From Gammaproteobacteria bacterium (GTDB lineage: Bacteria > Pseudomonadota > Gammaproteobacteria > JAJPIJ01), in the NCBI GenBank assembly GCA_022072255.1, contig JAJVHZ010000001.1, forward strand, positions 118,331 to 182,330: a stretch of 64,000 nucleotides of DNA, read 5' to 3'. Shown here piece by piece: positions 10,213 to 20,520 of this stretch. A program made the translations under genes and the position numbers. The notes below the pieces were generated by a model that saw nothing but the letters and a program-made list of their open reading frames with translations, was not told where the DNA came from and searched no databases. Position 1 is the first letter of the stretch; each line of letters starts with the position of its first letter.

Positions 10213-11001
10213 ATGAGCACCCGAAATAGCATCCTCGCCGGGGTCGCGCTGGCGCTCACCTTGAGCGGTTGCGCCAATCAGGCCGGCGTAAAGGAGGGCG
10301 GCGAGGGGGCGATCGCAACCGAGATCCGCAGCACCGACCGATTGGCCGAGATCAACACGCAGCTCGGCGTCGAATACATGAAGGACGGCAAGTACGAGAC
10401 CGCTCTCAAGAAGCTTGAAAAGGCGATCGAGATCGACAGCAATTATGCACGCGCCTATGACGTGCTCGGTTTGTTGTACACGCGATTGGGCGAAAACGCC
10501 GATGCCGAGAAGAATTTCAAGCGGGCCCTGCAGCTGGCCCCGGGCGATTCCAGCATACTGAACAACTATGGCCAGTTCCTCTGCCGCAACGGCAAGGCGG
10601 CCGAGGGTCAGGCGATGTTCGCCAAAGCGGTGGAGAATCCCTTGTACCAGACGCCGGAGAACACCTACACGAACGCGGCCATTTGTGCGCTGGAGCAGCA
10701 GAAGGACCGGCCGGCCGCGCAGGAGTTTCTGCGCAAGGCGCTGGAGAGGAATCCCGAGATGCCGGTCGCACTGCTGCGGATGAGCCAGGTGACCTACGAG
10801 TCCAACAATTACATGGCGGCGAAGGGATATTTCGAGCGTTACAAACAGGTCGCCAGCCACACGCCGGAGAGCCTGTATCTTGGCGTGCAGATCGAGCAGA
10901 AGCTCGGCGATAGCGAGGCTGCCGACAATTACGCGGCGCTGCTGAAGGAAGAGTTTCCCGACTCGCAGGAAACGCATCAACTCATGAAGAGCGAGCAATG
11001 A
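10213..11001 (+). CDS. pilW: type IV pilus biogenesis/stability lipoprotein PilW (PilF)
   Basis: An outer-membrane pilotin-type lipoprotein that helps the PilQ secretin localise and assemble. The first 20 residues are a lipoprotein signal with lipobox LSGC and Cys20. The rest is a run of TPR repeats, clear at about 50-85 (LGVEYMKDGKYETALKKLEKA) and 90-120 (AYDVLGLLYTRLGE), as in Pseudomonas PilF. Length 262 fits. A strong AGGAGG precedes the ATG. It overlaps rodZ by 4 bases. pilS/pilR at the right end of the window also point to type IV pili. Confidence 0.92.
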   Translation: MSTRNSILAGVALALTLSGCANQAGVKEGGEGAIATEIRSTDRLAEINTQLGVEYMKDGKYETALKKLEKAIEIDSNYARAYDVLGLLYTRLGENADAEKNFKRALQLAPGDSSILNNYGQFLCRNGKAAEGQAMFAKAVENPLYQTPENTYTNAAICALEQQKDRPAAQEFLRKALERNPEMPVALLRMSQVTYESNNYMAAKGYFERYKQVASHTPESLYLGVQIEQKLGDSEAADNYAALLKEEFPDSQETHQLMKSEQ

Positions 11002-12203
11002 ACGCGCGATCGGCCCGTGACGACGCGTACGAGGAAGAGGGGGCCGTCGCCTCGCTGCAGCACCTTGGTCAGAAACTGCGGCAGGCCCGGGAGGCACGCG
11101 GACTGAACGTCCAGGACATCGCGGCGCGGCTCCATCTGTCCGCCAGCGTCGTCGCAACGATCGAGAACGGCGCTCTCGAGCAACTGCCCGCGGCAACCTA
11201 TGCCCGCGGCTACATGCGCGCATACGCGAATCTCGTCGGACTGAACCCGGATTCGCTGCTGGCGGCATACGACCAGTATGCAACCCAGCCGCCGGTGATC
11301 AATCCATTTGCCAGCACACCACAGCCGCAGGTCAAGGCGACCGACCTTCCCGTGCGAATGGTTACCTACGCGGTGATCGCCATCGTCGTGGGGCTACTTG
11401 GCGCGTGGCTATGGCAGTCGCACGAGCTGAGTTCGGTGGCATCCCTCAGCGTGCCGAAATGGGGTGCTGGCAGTGATGGCAAGGCCATTGTGACCGAGCC
11501 CGTCCCTACCGCCGTCTTGCCCCCGGCCGCTACCTCGCCGGCAGCGGGCGCCACTGACGTATTGTCGCAGGCGGCGGCCCCGACACCCGACGTTGCGGCG
11601 CAGCCGGTCGCCGGCCACGCGCCACAGGGCGCTCCGGCCGGGACAGGGCCGGTCGAGGTCGAGGTGCAGCCGATCGAAACCCAGCAGCCCCCGGAGACCG
11701 CCGCGCCCTCGCCGTTGACGCCGCCGGCGCCGGGCGGCACCGCGGTCCCGGTGTGGGCCGATACTGCAGCGCCAATCTCGAATACCGCGCAGCCGATGCC
11801 CGGTCCTCAGCCGGTGTCCTCGCCGCCCGAGAGCGCGGCAATGCCGGCGCCCAGCGACGGATCGCTCGCCGAGGGGACCATTGCCGGTGTCGAACCGATC
11901 ACGCCGGTGACGCCGACGATGCCGGAGGTGGCGCCGGACGGCGCGAAGGTGCTCAGCTTCGATCTCGCGGAAGACGCGTGGCTGGAGGTCACGGACGCCG
12001 AGGACAAGCGCCTGTATTACAACATGGGCAAGCAGGGTAGCCGCATATCCGTCCAAGGCGTGATGCCGTACAGGGTAAAAGTCGGCAATGCGCCTGCCGT
12101 GAGCGTGAGCTTCGAGGGCCGGGCACTGGACATCTCGGCATTTTCCTACGAATCCGTCGCGCGTTTCTCGGTGACTCCCGACGGCTTCCTCGCGCAGCCC
12201 TGA
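10998..12203 (+). CDS. rodZ: cell-shape protein RodZ
   Basis: RodZ links MreB filaments to the membrane and maintains rod shape. The 401-residue protein has a cytoplasmic helix-turn-helix of the Xre/HTH_25 type at about 20-90 ([19 protein letters not shown]), one transmembrane helix at about 121-139, a long Pro/Ala/Thr-rich periplasmic linker at 150-310 and a DUF4115 beta domain at the end (about 320-400, including [17 protein letters not shown]). The low-complexity linker explains its length relative to E. coli RodZ (337). The usual neighbour ispG is missing between it and hisS. Confidence 0.93.
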   Translation: MNARSARDDAYEEEGAVASLQHLGQKLRQAREARGLNVQDIAARLHLSASVVATIENGALEQLPAATYARGYMRAYANLVGLNPDSLLAAYDQYATQPPVINPFASTPQPQVKATDLPVRMVTYAVIAIVVGLLGAWLWQSHELSSVASLSVPKWGAGSDGKAIVTEPVPTAVLPPAATSPAAGATDVLSQAAAPTPDVAAQPVAGHAPQGAPAGTGPVEVEVQPIETQQPPETAAPSPLTPPAPGGTAVPVWADTAAPISNTAQPMPGPQPVSSPPESAAMPAPSDGSLAEGTIAGVEPITPVTPTMPEVAPDGAKVLSFDLAEDAWLEVTDAEDKRLYYNMGKQGSRISVQGVMPYRVKVGNAPAVSVSFEGRALDISAFSYESVARFSVTPDGFLAQP

Positions 12204-12253
12204 ATCACTGGCCCCGCCTACCCATACACGCCATCGCGCAAGGCAGAACTCTC

Positions 12254-13555
12254 GTGGCCGCTCCGCTGCAATCAGTCCGTGGCATGAATGACGTGCTGCC
12301 GTCGGAAACCCCTCTCTGGCAGTGGGTCGAGCGCGAGATCCGGGAGGTGCTGGAGAGCTACGGCTACAGTGAAATACGGCTGCCGATCGTGGAGCCGACG
12401 GTGCTCTTCGAACGCGGAATCGGCGATGCCACCGATATCGTGGAAAAGGAGATGTATACCTTTGCCGATCGCAATGGTGATTCCCTCACGCTGCGGCCGG
12501 AGGGTACTGCAGGGTGCGTGCGCGCGGGCCTGCAGCATGGCCTGTTCTACAATCAGACGCAGCGCTTGTGGTACGCCGGCCCCATGTTTCGCCATGAGCG
12601 CCCACAGAAGGGCCGTTACCGCCAATTCCATCAGGTCGGGGTGGAGGCCGTCGGCCTGACGGGACCGGACATCGACGCCGAGCTCGTTTTCATGATCGCG
12701 CGTCTCTGGCGTCGATTCGGCGTGCGTGACGTTCAGCTGCAGCTGAATTCCCTCGGCAACCCGGAGGCCCGGCAGCGCTTTCGCGGTGCGCTCGTCGCCT
12801 ATTTCACCGCGCATGCCGACGCATTGGACGAGGACAGCCGACGCCGCCTGCACACGAATCCCCTGCGCATCCTCGACAGCAAGAATCCGAGCATGCAGGA
12901 CCTGATCGCCGGCGCGCCGCCGTTTTTCGATCATATCGACAAAGAGTCGGCCGAGCATTTCGCGGCACTGCGCGAGATACTCGAGCTCGCCGGCATCGAT
13001 TACGTGGTGAATCCCAGGCTGGTGCGCGGGCTGGATTACTATACGAAGACGGTGTTCGAATGGGTCACCGATCGCCTCGGGGCGCAGGGCACTGTCTGCG
13101 CCGGAGGCCGTTATGACGGCCTTATCGAGCAATCCGGCGGCAGGCCGACTCCGGCGGTCGGGTTTGCCCTGGGTCTGGAGCGGTTGATGGCGCTGGTGCA
13201 GGACGATGACGTCCGGCCGTCCGGCGCGACGGCACCAGACCTGTACCTCATGCCGCTGGACCAGACATGTGTTGCAGCCGCCATGGAACTCGCCGAGTCT
13301 CTAAGGGACGAAGTAGAGGGACTGAAGGTGCTGACGCATTGCGGCGGCGGCAGCGTAAAATCGCAGTTGAAGCGCGCAGACCAGAGTCGCGCCCGCTGGG
13401 GTCTTCTCCTCGGAACCGAGGAGCTGGCGGGCGGGACAGTCTCGATCAAGCCATTGCGCGGCGAGGGCGCACAGCGTACCGTCACGCGCGCCGAGGCCGC
13501 GGATTGGCTGAGAAACGCCCTGGCCGCCGGGCATCGGGCACCCGGCGGCTCCTGA
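12254..13555 (+). CDS. hisS: histidyl-tRNA synthetase
   Basis: A class II aminoacyl-tRNA synthetase that charges tRNA-His. The 433-residue length is typical. It starts at a GTG followed by [15 protein letters not shown], the conserved opening. Motif 2 with [12 protein letters not shown] and the [17 protein letters not shown] loop is intact, as is the HisA motif [14 protein letters not shown] near residue 257 and the GGRYDGL motif. The C-terminal anticodon-binding domain covers about 325-420. The gene sits 50 bases after rodZ and 104 before yfgM. Confidence 0.97.
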   Translation: MAAPLQSVRGMNDVLPSETPLWQWVEREIREVLESYGYSEIRLPIVEPTVLFERGIGDATDIVEKEMYTFADRNGDSLTLRPEGTAGCVRAGLQHGLFYNQTQRLWYAGPMFRHERPQKGRYRQFHQVGVEAVGLTGPDIDAELVFMIARLWRRFGVRDVQLQLNSLGNPEARQRFRGALVAYFTAHADALDEDSRRRLHTNPLRILDSKNPSMQDLIAGAPPFFDHIDKESAEHFAALREILELAGIDYVVNPRLVRGLDYYTKTVFEWVTDRLGAQGTVCAGGRYDGLIEQSGGRPTPAVGFALGLERLMALVQDDDVRPSGATAPDLYLMPLDQTCVAAAMELAESLRDEVEGLKVLTHCGGGSVKSQLKRADQSRARWGLLLGTEELAGGTVSIKPLRGEGAQRTVTRAEAADWLRNALAAGHRAPGGS

Positions 13556-13586
13556 ACGGACCTCGTTTGCCGATCTCGCGCCGCGG

Positions 13587-13615
13587 GTGTCGCACCTGGC
13601 GGCGATGCTTATAAT
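13587..13615 (+). promoter_or_regulatory. possible promoter before yfgM
   Basis: A TATAAT at 13610-13615 lies 44 bases before the yfgM GTG, in the 104-base gap after hisS. The -35 hexamer 17 bases upstream (GTGTCG) is poor, so only the -10 supports the call. Confidence 0.4.
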
Positions 13616-13659
13616 GCGCCGCTTTTGGCCCCGCAAGTAGTCACAACTGGAGAGCAGTC

Positions 13660-14334
13660 GTGGTCGATTACGCCAACGAGCAGGAACAGGTCGAGGCCAT
13701 AAAGAAATGGCTACGCGAGAACGGGGCGCCGATCATCGTCGGCCTGGCGCTGGGTATCGGCGCAATCGGCGGCTGGCGATACTGGCAGGCACAGGAACGA
13801 GCACGTAACGAGCTCGCATCGGCATTGTTCACGCGGGTGGTGACGGCGTCGCGGGCGCAGCAACCGGCCCAGGCGGAGAAGGCGGCGCAACAGATAATCT
13901 CGGACTATAGCGGAACGACCTACGCCTCGTTCGCCGCCCTCATGCTGGCGAAGCTGGCCGTGGAAAAGCAGGACCTGCCGACCGCCACCCGGCATCTCAA
14001 CTGGGTACTGGAGCACAGCAGCGACGAAGGTCTGCAGCGCCTCGCAAAGATGCGTCTGGCGCGGGTGGCACTAGCGCAGGGCAAGCCCGCGGAGGCATGG
14101 GCGCAACTCGAGAAGCTCGCCGCATCGCCTCCGTCTGCAGCCCTGGCCGAGTTGCGCGGAGACATCCTGCTGGCCCAGGGCAAGCGCGACGAGGCGGGCA
14201 AGCAGTACCTCGAGGCCTTTGCGAATTCGGAGCCCGATCAACAGTCGGACCAGACGAGTGGTCTGGCGCTGAAACTCGACAGCCTCGGGATCATGCCACC
14301 ACCGCCACAAACTGCAACAGTCATCAACCCATGA
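13660..14334 (+). CDS. yfgM: YfgM-type TPR protein, SecYEG-associated
   Basis: YfgM is an inner-membrane protein with a periplasmic TPR domain that associates with SecYEG and PpiD and assists outer-membrane protein export. The 224-residue protein starts at a GTG with GGAG about 9 bases upstream. It opens with the cytoplasmic motif EQEQVEAIKKWLRENG, has one membrane helix at about 25-42, then helical repeats to the end. It overlaps bamB by ATGA, the usual gammaproteobacterial order. Confidence 0.92.
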   Translation: MVDYANEQEQVEAIKKWLRENGAPIIVGLALGIGAIGGWRYWQAQERARNELASALFTRVVTASRAQQPAQAEKAAQQIISDYSGTTYASFAALMLAKLAVEKQDLPTATRHLNWVLEHSSDEGLQRLAKMRLARVALAQGKPAEAWAQLEKLAASPPSAALAELRGDILLAQGKRDEAGKQYLEAFANSEPDQQSDQTSGLALKLDSLGIMPPPPQTATVINP

Positions 14335-15533
14335 ATATCAGGCATCCCCTCCTGGTCGCAGCCTGCGCCGTCGCCATGTCGGGAATTTCCGGCTGCAGCA
14401 CGACGAGCAAGTGGGGAGAAGGAGTTTCCAAGAGCGTCTCCAACTGGATGGGCGGCGAGAGCAACGCCACGCCGCCGACTCCGCTGGTGGAGTTTGCACC
14501 CACGGTCACGGTGAAAGAGGGCTGGTCGACGCGACTGGGCAAGGGTACTGATGAGCAGTTCCTGAAGCTCGTTCCGGTCGTGCTCGGCGACCGGCTCTAT
14601 ACGGCGGAGCGCCGCGGGCGCGTGGCGGCATACGACGCGGCCACGGGCAAGATCTACTGGGAGCAGGACACCGATGAGAAGATCTCCGGCGGCCCCGGCG
14701 TCGGCGAGGGATTGGTGCTCGTCGGCACGAGCGAGGGCGAGGTAATCGCGCTCAGCGAGGCCGATGGCAGGCTGGTGTGGCGCACCGCCGTGTCCAGTGA
14801 AGTACTGGCGCCGCCGCGCGCTTCGCAGGGTGTGGTGGTGGCACACACTGGCGACGGCAGCATCACGGGCCTGGACGCCGCGAGCGGCAAACGCCTGTGG
14901 AGCTACGAGCGCAGCGCGCCGACCCTTACGCTGCGCGGCAGCAGCGCGCCGCTCATCGCCGATGATCTGGTGATCGCCGGCTTCGACAATGGTCGGTTGG
15001 CGGCGCTCGACCTGAAGTCAGGCAAGCTCGCGTGGGAGGCCGTGATCGCGGTGAGCACCGGCCGCTCGGATCTCGAACGCATGGTGGACATCGATGGCGA
15101 ACCGATACGGGTCGGCGACACCATTTACGTGGCGACCTTTCAGGGGCGCGTCGCGGCGGTTTCGCTCATCAGCGGCGAGGTGCGGTGGGCAAGGGATTTT
15201 TCCTCCTACGCCGGTATCGCTGTGGACGACAGCTATCTGTATCTCACCGACGCGGAAGGCGTGATCTGGGCCTTCGATCGGGAGTCCGGCACGGCGGTGT
15301 GGAAGCAGGACAAGCTGCTTGCGCGCGAACCTACGGCACCGGGTCTGGTGGGGGACTACCTCGTCGTCGGTGATCTGGAGGGCTATCTGCACTGGATCAA
15401 CAGGGCCGATGGCCAATTCGCCGCGCGTGCGAGAGTCGACGAATCCCGCCTGATCGCGGCACCGGTGGTGGAGGGCGGTATGTTGTATGCGTATTCGACG
15501 GAAGGTACTCTGGCGGCCTTTCTCACTCAGTGA
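14331..15533 (+). CDS. bamB: outer-membrane assembly lipoprotein BamB
   Basis: BamB is the beta-propeller lipoprotein of the BAM complex that inserts outer-membrane beta-barrels. I start it at the ATG at 14331, which overlaps the yfgM stop and gives a proper lipoprotein signal with Cys22 in ISGC; the frame stays open further upstream inside yfgM but without family character. The 400 residues contain repeated PQQ-like blades (for example VAAYDAATGKIYWEQD and ITGLDAASGKRLWSYE). Length agrees with the family (392 in E. coli). Confidence 0.95.
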   Translation: MNIRHPLLVAACAVAMSGISGCSTTSKWGEGVSKSVSNWMGGESNATPPTPLVEFAPTVTVKEGWSTRLGKGTDEQFLKLVPVVLGDRLYTAERRGRVAAYDAATGKIYWEQDTDEKISGGPGVGEGLVLVGTSEGEVIALSEADGRLVWRTAVSSEVLAPPRASQGVVVAHTGDGSITGLDAASGKRLWSYERSAPTLTLRGSSAPLIADDLVIAGFDNGRLAALDLKSGKLAWEAVIAVSTGRSDLERMVDIDGEPIRVGDTIYVATFQGRVAAVSLISGEVRWARDFSSYAGIAVDDSYLYLTDAEGVIWAFDRESGTAVWKQDKLLAREPTAPGLVGDYLVVGDLEGYLHWINRADGQFAARARVDESRLIAAPVVEGGMLYAYSTEGTLAAFLTQ

Positions 15534-15563
15534 TCGCGGTGGCGCGGCGCGTGGACAGCCAAG

Positions 15564-16955
15564 ATGAAACCCGTCGTCGCGATCGTCGGCCGACCGAATG
15601 TCGGCAAGTCCACCCTCTTTAACCAGCTCACGCGCACTCGCGACGCCCTCGTCGCGGAGGTGGCCGGCCTGACGCGCGACCGCCAGTTCGGTCACGGGCA
15701 GATCGGCGATCGTCCGTACTGGGTCGTCGATACCGGAGGAATCAATCTCGACGAGGAGGTGCTCTCGCGGCGCGTGACCGAGAACGCCTTGCGTGCCGCG
15801 CGCGAGGCCGATGCCATCCTCTTCGTTGTCGACGCGCGTTCCGGTCTGACGACCCAGGACGAGGAGATTGCCGAGGGCCTGCGGCGGCTCGAGCCCCGCG
15901 TGCACCTCGTAGTGAACAAGACCGAGGCGCTGAACGACGAAGTCGCAGTGAGCGAGTTCCATTCCCTCGGGCTGGGCGAACCCTCACCCGTCTCGAGCGC
16001 GCACGGCATCGGTCTGTACGAGCTGATGAGCCGGGTACTCGCCAGTCTTCCGGGGGCAGAGGAGCCGGAATCCGAACCGGAACGCCACCCTCGCATCGCC
16101 GTCCTTGGCCGTCCGAACGTCGGCAAGTCGACGCTCGTCAACCGTATGCTCGGCGAGGAACGCATGCTCACCTACGACATGCCGGGGACGACGCGCGACG
16201 CCGTCGCCGTTCCGTTCGTACGCGATGGCAAACCCTACACCCTCATCGACACCGCCGGCGTCCGGCGACGCGCGCGGGTGGAGCGCGGGATAGAGCGCTT
16301 CAGCGTCATCAAGACCCTGCAGGCCATCGAGGAGGCGAACGTCGTCATCGTGGTGATCGATGCCCGCGAGGGGGTCACCGAGCAGGATGCCAGTCTCATC
16401 GGCGAGGTGCTGAAGGCCGGGCGCGCCATGGTGGTCGCGGTCAATAAATGGGACGGAATGACCGGGGAGCAGCGCGATCAGGTGCGCGCCGGCATCGATC
16501 GCCGCCTCGATTTCGTCGACTTCGCGCGCATCCATTTCATCTCGGCGCTGCACGGCAGCGGGGTCGGCAATCTCTTCGAGTCCATCGACCGCGCCTACGC
16601 CTCCGCATTCGTCAACCCGCCGACCTCGCAATTGACGCAGATACTGGAGTACCTGCTGGAAGCGCATCAGCCGCCGCTGATCGGGGGTCGCCGGATCAAG
16701 CTGCGTTACGCGCATCTGGGGGGGCAGAATCCGCCGCGCATAGTCATCCACGGCAACCAGACCGATGCCGTTCCCGGGTCCTACAGGCGCTACCTGGACA
16801 AAGGATTCCGCGAGGCGCTGGAGATAGAGGGCACACCGCTGCTATTGGAGTTCCGAACCGGGGAGAACCCGTACAAGAACAAGCGCGCCCAGCTCACCCC
16901 GCGCCAGGTCAGCAAGCGTCGCCGCCTCATGCGTCACGTGAAAAAGCAACGCTGA
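15564..16955 (+). CDS. der: ribosome assembly GTPase Der (EngA)
   Basis: Der is an essential double GTPase for 50S subunit maturation. The 463-residue protein has two G domains, each with a GRPNVGKS P-loop (residues 9-16 and 182-189). Other GTPase motifs seen are DTGG, NKTE, DTAG and NKWD. A KH-like domain occupies about 355-445, and the tail is basic ([13 protein letters not shown]). It ends the hisS-side operon and converges with the MBL-fold hydrolase gene, 31 bases away. Confidence 0.97.
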   Translation: MKPVVAIVGRPNVGKSTLFNQLTRTRDALVAEVAGLTRDRQFGHGQIGDRPYWVVDTGGINLDEEVLSRRVTENALRAAREADAILFVVDARSGLTTQDEEIAEGLRRLEPRVHLVVNKTEALNDEVAVSEFHSLGLGEPSPVSSAHGIGLYELMSRVLASLPGAEEPESEPERHPRIAVLGRPNVGKSTLVNRMLGEERMLTYDMPGTTRDAVAVPFVRDGKPYTLIDTAGVRRRARVERGIERFSVIKTLQAIEEANVVIVVIDAREGVTEQDASLIGEVLKAGRAMVVAVNKWDGMTGEQRDQVRAGIDRRLDFVDFARIHFISALHGSGVGNLFESIDRAYASAFVNPPTSQLTQILEYLLEAHQPPLIGGRRIKLRYAHLGGQNPPRIVIHGNQTDAVPGSYRRYLDKGFREALEIEGTPLLLEFRTGENPYKNKRAQLTPRQVSKRRRLMRHVKKQR

Positions 16956-16986
16956 GCCCGATGACGCCGCCGGGCGAGCAGCGCGC

Positions 16987-17763
16987 TCAGGAGCCTGGCG
17001 AGACCTCGCGCCAGCCGTAGCCGGCGTCCTGGTCGGCGACGCCTACCCAGTCTGCGCGGCAATTCAACGCCGCCGCTGCGGCAGCGCGCACCAGCTCGGC
17101 GTCGTTGTTCTGCTGGCTGAGATGCAGCGCGACGAGATGCTGCAGCCGCCGGGTGTCGATCTCCCGCAGCAGCGCCGCGGATTGGGCGTTGCTGAGATGG
17201 CCGAGGTCACTCCCAATGCGCTGTTTCAGGGAGGCGGGATATGGGCCGCGGCGCAGCATCTCCTCGTCGTGATTGAACTCCAGCAGGAGGGCGCTGAGTC
17301 CCGACAGCATGCGGCAGATGTGGGGAGTGATGCGGCCGACATCGGTGAGCAGGCCGACGCGGCATTGGCCGTCGGAGAAGACAAACTGGACTGGTTCGCT
17401 GGCATCGTGGGGGACCGCGATCGGCTCTATGAGCAGGTCGCCGATCGCGAAGCTGTCGTGGCTGGAGAACACGCATGTCCGCGGCACGTCCCCCAGCGCG
17501 CCTGCGGCGGCCCGCCGGGTTCCGGCCGTCGACCACACCTCTACTCCATAGCGTCGCGCAAGCGGCCCCACACCGCCGATGTGGTCGTCGTGCTCGTGGG
17601 TAACGAGGATTGCATCGATGTCATCGGGGCGAAGACCCGCGCGCGCCAGCCGCGCGGCAGCCTCGCGCACCGAAAAGCCGCAGTCGACCAGGACGGTGGT
17701 CGAGCCGGCCGTGACAATCGTGGCGTTGCCCCGGCTGCCGCTGCCCAAGGAGGCGAAACGCAC
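16987..17763 (-). CDS. MBL-fold metal-dependent hydrolase, YycJ/WalJ-like
   Basis: A 258-residue metallo-beta-lactamase-fold protein. The start is the GTG at 17763, giving MRFASLGSGSRGNATIV; the frame stays open far upstream through bamC but that part is a shadow. The metal motif HxHxDH is His56, His58, Asp60, His61, and a later VPHDASEP motif supplies another ligand. The family includes WalJ/YycJ nucleases, but the substrate in proteobacteria is not established. It begins 11 bases after bamC and forms the distal gene of the dapA-bamC run. Confidence 0.88.
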   Translation of the reverse strand: MRFASLGSGSRGNATIVTAGSTTVLVDCGFSVREAAARLARAGLRPDDIDAILVTHEHDDHIGGVGPLARRYGVEVWSTAGTRRAAAGALGDVPRTCVFSSHDSFAIGDLLIEPIAVPHDASEPVQFVFSDGQCRVGLLTDVGRITPHICRMLSGLSALLLEFNHDEEMLRRGPYPASLKQRIGSDLGHLSNAQSAALLREIDTRRLQHLVALHLSQQNNDAELVRAAAAAALNCRADWVGVADQDAGYGWREVSPGS

Positions 17764-17774
17764 GGCCGCGCGCG

Positions 17775-18836
17775 TTACCGGGTTGCCTTGTTGAGTTCGC
17801 CCTTCAACTGACTGAGGAGCGCGCCAGCGGCCTCGCTCTTGTCCCAGTCTCCGTCCTCGTCGAGTACGACGATCTCGGTCTTCGTGCCCACGCCCGTCAG
17901 GCTCAATTGATATTCCTTCTCGCCGCCCTTCCAGAACGCGAGCTTCGACAGCACGCCCTTCTTTTCGGCGGGCGCCGCCTGGAAATTCACGGTGTATGTG
18001 CCCTTGCCCTTGTCGGAGCCGGTGACCTTGAGGCCCGCCCCGGCGAGGGCCTCGCCCGTGCGCGACCACGCCTCGGCGAACTCGACCGGATAGGAAAGGT
18101 AGAACTTTCCATCCCCGGAGTTCACGATCTCGGCCATCGGGGCCGAGGTGTCTTCGCCCGCGGTGGCGTAATCGCCGGAGGAGCCAGTGTCGCTGCTGGC
18201 ACGCTCGCCGCCGGCGCTGGCACCGAGGTATTCCTGCAGCGCGGCGACGATGCGGTCGCGCGCACCGGTATCCGTTCGCCGCTTCCACGACAGGCCTTCG
18301 CCGTCCGGCCGCATCTCCTCGCCTTCGTGGGAGACGTAGAGCGTGGTGCTGCCGCTGCCTTCGCCAGTCTCGGCGAAGATCTTGTACTTGTCGCGGACGA
18401 GATTGTCCTGGTCCTCGCGCCACGTCGTCTCCTGCACGCCGTACTCGGCGTCGTCCAGGTCGAGCTCGAATCCTTTCTCGCTCCAGAACGCATGCAGCTT
18501 GTCCCAGACCTCGCTGGTGGACCCCGGCACAACGAGCACCTTCTCGCCCGAGAGGGCCTCGATGGCATTCTCGGCCAGGCCTTCTTCCTCGCGGGCCTTC
18601 TTGCGCGCGGCCACGCGCTCCTGATATGTCGAGAAGCTCGCACCTTCCTCGTCGGGCACCGCCATCTTGTCGTTGATGCCCTCCGTCGAAAGGTCCGGTG
18701 GCACCTCGAGGTCGGGCAGCGTCTGACTCTTCTTGTACTCCGATCGCTTGTCCGGCAGCACCTCGTCGAGCTTGGGCATGTAGCGGCAGCCCGCCACCAG
18801 GATGGCGGCCATCAATATCAGGACATAACGGACCAT
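17775..18836 (-). CDS. bamC: outer-membrane assembly lipoprotein BamC
   Basis: BamC is an accessory lipoprotein of the BAM complex. The 353-residue protein has a lipoprotein signal with Cys17 in LVAGC. A flexible N-terminal stretch follows with the SQTLPDLEVPPDLS motif that contacts BamD. Two helix-grip domains lie at about 90-190 and 230-345. Length is close to E. coli (344). It follows dapA after about 100 bases, the conserved dapA-bamC order. Confidence 0.9.
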   Translation of the reverse strand: MVRYVLILMAAILVAGCRYMPKLDEVLPDKRSEYKKSQTLPDLEVPPDLSTEGINDKMAVPDEEGASFSTYQERVAARKKAREEEGLAENAIEALSGEKVLVVPGSTSEVWDKLHAFWSEKGFELDLDDAEYGVQETTWREDQDNLVRDKYKIFAETGEGSGSTTLYVSHEGEEMRPDGEGLSWKRRTDTGARDRIVAALQEYLGASAGGERASSDTGSSGDYATAGEDTSAPMAEIVNSGDGKFYLSYPVEFAEAWSRTGEALAGAGLKVTGSDKGKGTYTVNFQAAPAEKKGVLSKLAFWKGGEKEYQLSLTGVGTKTEIVVLDEDGDWDKSEAAGALLSQLKGELNKATR

Positions 18837-18936
18837 ACGAAAACCCTTTTGCTGTTACGAATGCGAGGCTGGTGGCTGCGGTTCGGCGGCTTCCCGGGTC
18901 CTGACCGCGCTGGCTCAATGCCGAACCTTACGCGAT

Positions 18937-19830
18937 TCAGACCCGTGTTGCACCCGCCTGTTCCATCGCGGCGCGCACGCGCGCGTGGCAGGCTTCCGAC
19001 AGCCAGGTGAGCGGCAGGCGTATGCCAGCCTGAATGAGTCCCATCTGGTTCAGGGCCCATTTGCAGGGGATGGGATTGGCCTCGCAGAACAGTTCCTTGT
19101 GCAGCCCCGCCAGGCGGCCATCGATGGCGCGCGCCGCGTCGCGTTCGCCGCGTGTGGCGAGCGCGCAGAGCTCGTGCATCAGTCGCGGCGCGACGTTCGC
19201 GGTCACCGAGATGGCGCCGTGGCCGCCGTTGAACATGAAACCCATCGCCGTCGCATCGTCACCGGTGAAGAGCAGAAACTTCTCGCCGCACAGCGTGCGC
19301 AGACGCTCGACCCGGGCAAGGTCTCCCGTCGCTTCCTTGATGCCGATGATGTTGTCGATCCTGGCGAGTCGGGCAGCGGTCTCCGGCTGCATGTCGCAGG
19401 CGGTCCGGCCGGGCACGTTGTACAGGAACTGGGGGATGGCAACCGCCTCGGCCACCGCCCTGTGATGCAGGTACAGGCCTTCCTGTGTCGGCTTGTTGTA
19501 GTACGGCGTCACCAGCAGGCAGGCGTCGGCGCCGGCGGCCTTCGCCGCCTGCGTCAGCTCGATGGCTTCGGTGGTCGAATTGGCGCCGGTACCCGCGATG
19601 ATCGGAATGCGCTTGTTGACGACGGCGATGACCCGGCGGATGACCGCCACGTGCTCCTCCATGTTCAGTGTGGCCGATTCGCCGGTGGTACCGACCGCCA
19701 CGATTGCGTCGGTCCCGTTCTCGATGTGCCACTCGATCAGACGATCCAGCGCCGGCCAGTCCACCGGCGTGTCGGGCCTGACACCCGGCTGCATCGGCGT
19801 CACGATGGCAACCATACTTCCTTGAAACAT
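18937..19830 (-). CDS. dapA: 4-hydroxy-tetrahydrodipicolinate synthase
   Basis: DapA condenses pyruvate with aspartate semialdehyde, the first committed step of the lysine and diaminopimelate pathway. I use the ATG at 19830 (MFQGSMVAIVTPM), the standard start; a TTG eight codons upstream is less likely. The 297-residue TIM barrel has GTTGES for substrate binding, Tyr137 and Arg142 in YNVPGRT, and the Schiff-base Lys165 in IIGIKEATGD. It heads the dapA-bamC-MBL transcript. Confidence 0.96.
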   Translation of the reverse strand: MFQGSMVAIVTPMQPGVRPDTPVDWPALDRLIEWHIENGTDAIVAVGTTGESATLNMEEHVAVIRRVIAVVNKRIPIIAGTGANSTTEAIELTQAAKAAGADACLLVTPYYNKPTQEGLYLHHRAVAEAVAIPQFLYNVPGRTACDMQPETAARLARIDNIIGIKEATGDLARVERLRTLCGEKFLLFTGDDATAMGFMFNGGHGAISVTANVAPRLMHELCALATRGERDAARAIDGRLAGLHKELFCEANPIPCKWALNQMGLIQAGIRLPLTWLSEACHARVRAAMEQAGATRV

Positions 19831-20019
19831 TGGGGTTTTATCCGCGGATGACAATGTGGGCCGGTATGGTACTTAGCCTAACCGGTGAACACAAGAACGT
19901 TGACGTGGGTGCCTGCGGCGCGGGCATGCCGGACGCGCCGCGTGGCAGCGGGTGGTTGGCCCGCGGCCGAGGCCGGGGACGGTGGTGTGACGCGGGCCGG
20001 GGAGGCCGGGACCTGGCGA

Positions 20020-20520
20020 TCAGGCCCGCTGCGGCCCCTCTTCGTTTCCGACCGGCAGGGCCCGGATCGGGATGATGCGCACCGTGCGTGCGCTGTAGGA
20101 CGGACAGCTATACTGGGTGATCTCGCTGGCGCTCAGGGGGTAGTCCCCGCAGGGCAGCAGGGACCAGAAGCGCGTATTGTAGATCTCGCAACGGGAGCGG
20201 CCTGCCTCGTCGTAACGCAGGAAGATGCAGGCCTTCTCCAGGCAGCACTGCCCGCAATGGGTGCAGGCGCCGCTCACCATTTCCCTCGTCTCGGTCGCAT
20301 CGTCGCCGCTTGCCAGCCAGCGCTCCACCGCCCGTCGGATCGGTTGACCGCGTCCCAACCCGCGCACGTGGCGGACCGACGCGCGCAGACTGCGCGGGTA
20401 ATGGCTCAGGTAATCCCCGTTCCTGGCGATGATCGCCGCCGCCACGGGCCCAACCGGAAGCAGCAGCCACATCGCACTCCGGATCACGAGATCGATGAGG
20501 CGGGCAAGGAACCGGGTCAC
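20020..20520 (-). CDS. YkgJ-family cysteine-cluster protein
   Basis: A 166-residue protein, taken from the GTG at 20520 (VTRFLARLIDLVIRS); the frame extends upstream without conserved character. An N-terminal hydrophobic segment at about 8-30 suggests a membrane-associated end. Cysteines cluster in CTHCGQCCLEKAC, then CEIY, LPCGDYP and YSCPSYS, the YkgJ/UPF0153 pattern thought to bind zinc or an Fe-S cluster. Function is unknown. It lies 189 bases upstream of dapA on the same strand. Confidence 0.8.
   Translation of the reverse strand: MTRFLARLIDLVIRSAMWLLLPVGPVAAAIIARNGDYLSHYPRSLRASVRHVRGLGRGQPIRRAVERWLASGDDATETREMVSGACTHCGQCCLEKACIFLRYDEAGRSRCEIYNTRFWSLLPCGDYPLSASEITQYSCPSYSARTVRIIPIRALPVGNEEGPQRA

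Noticed and set aside
16987..18918. One 643-residue minus-strand frame covering bamC and the MBL-fold gene
   Set aside because: Only its last 258 codons look like a protein; the first part is bamC read in another frame. The true start is the GTG at 17763.
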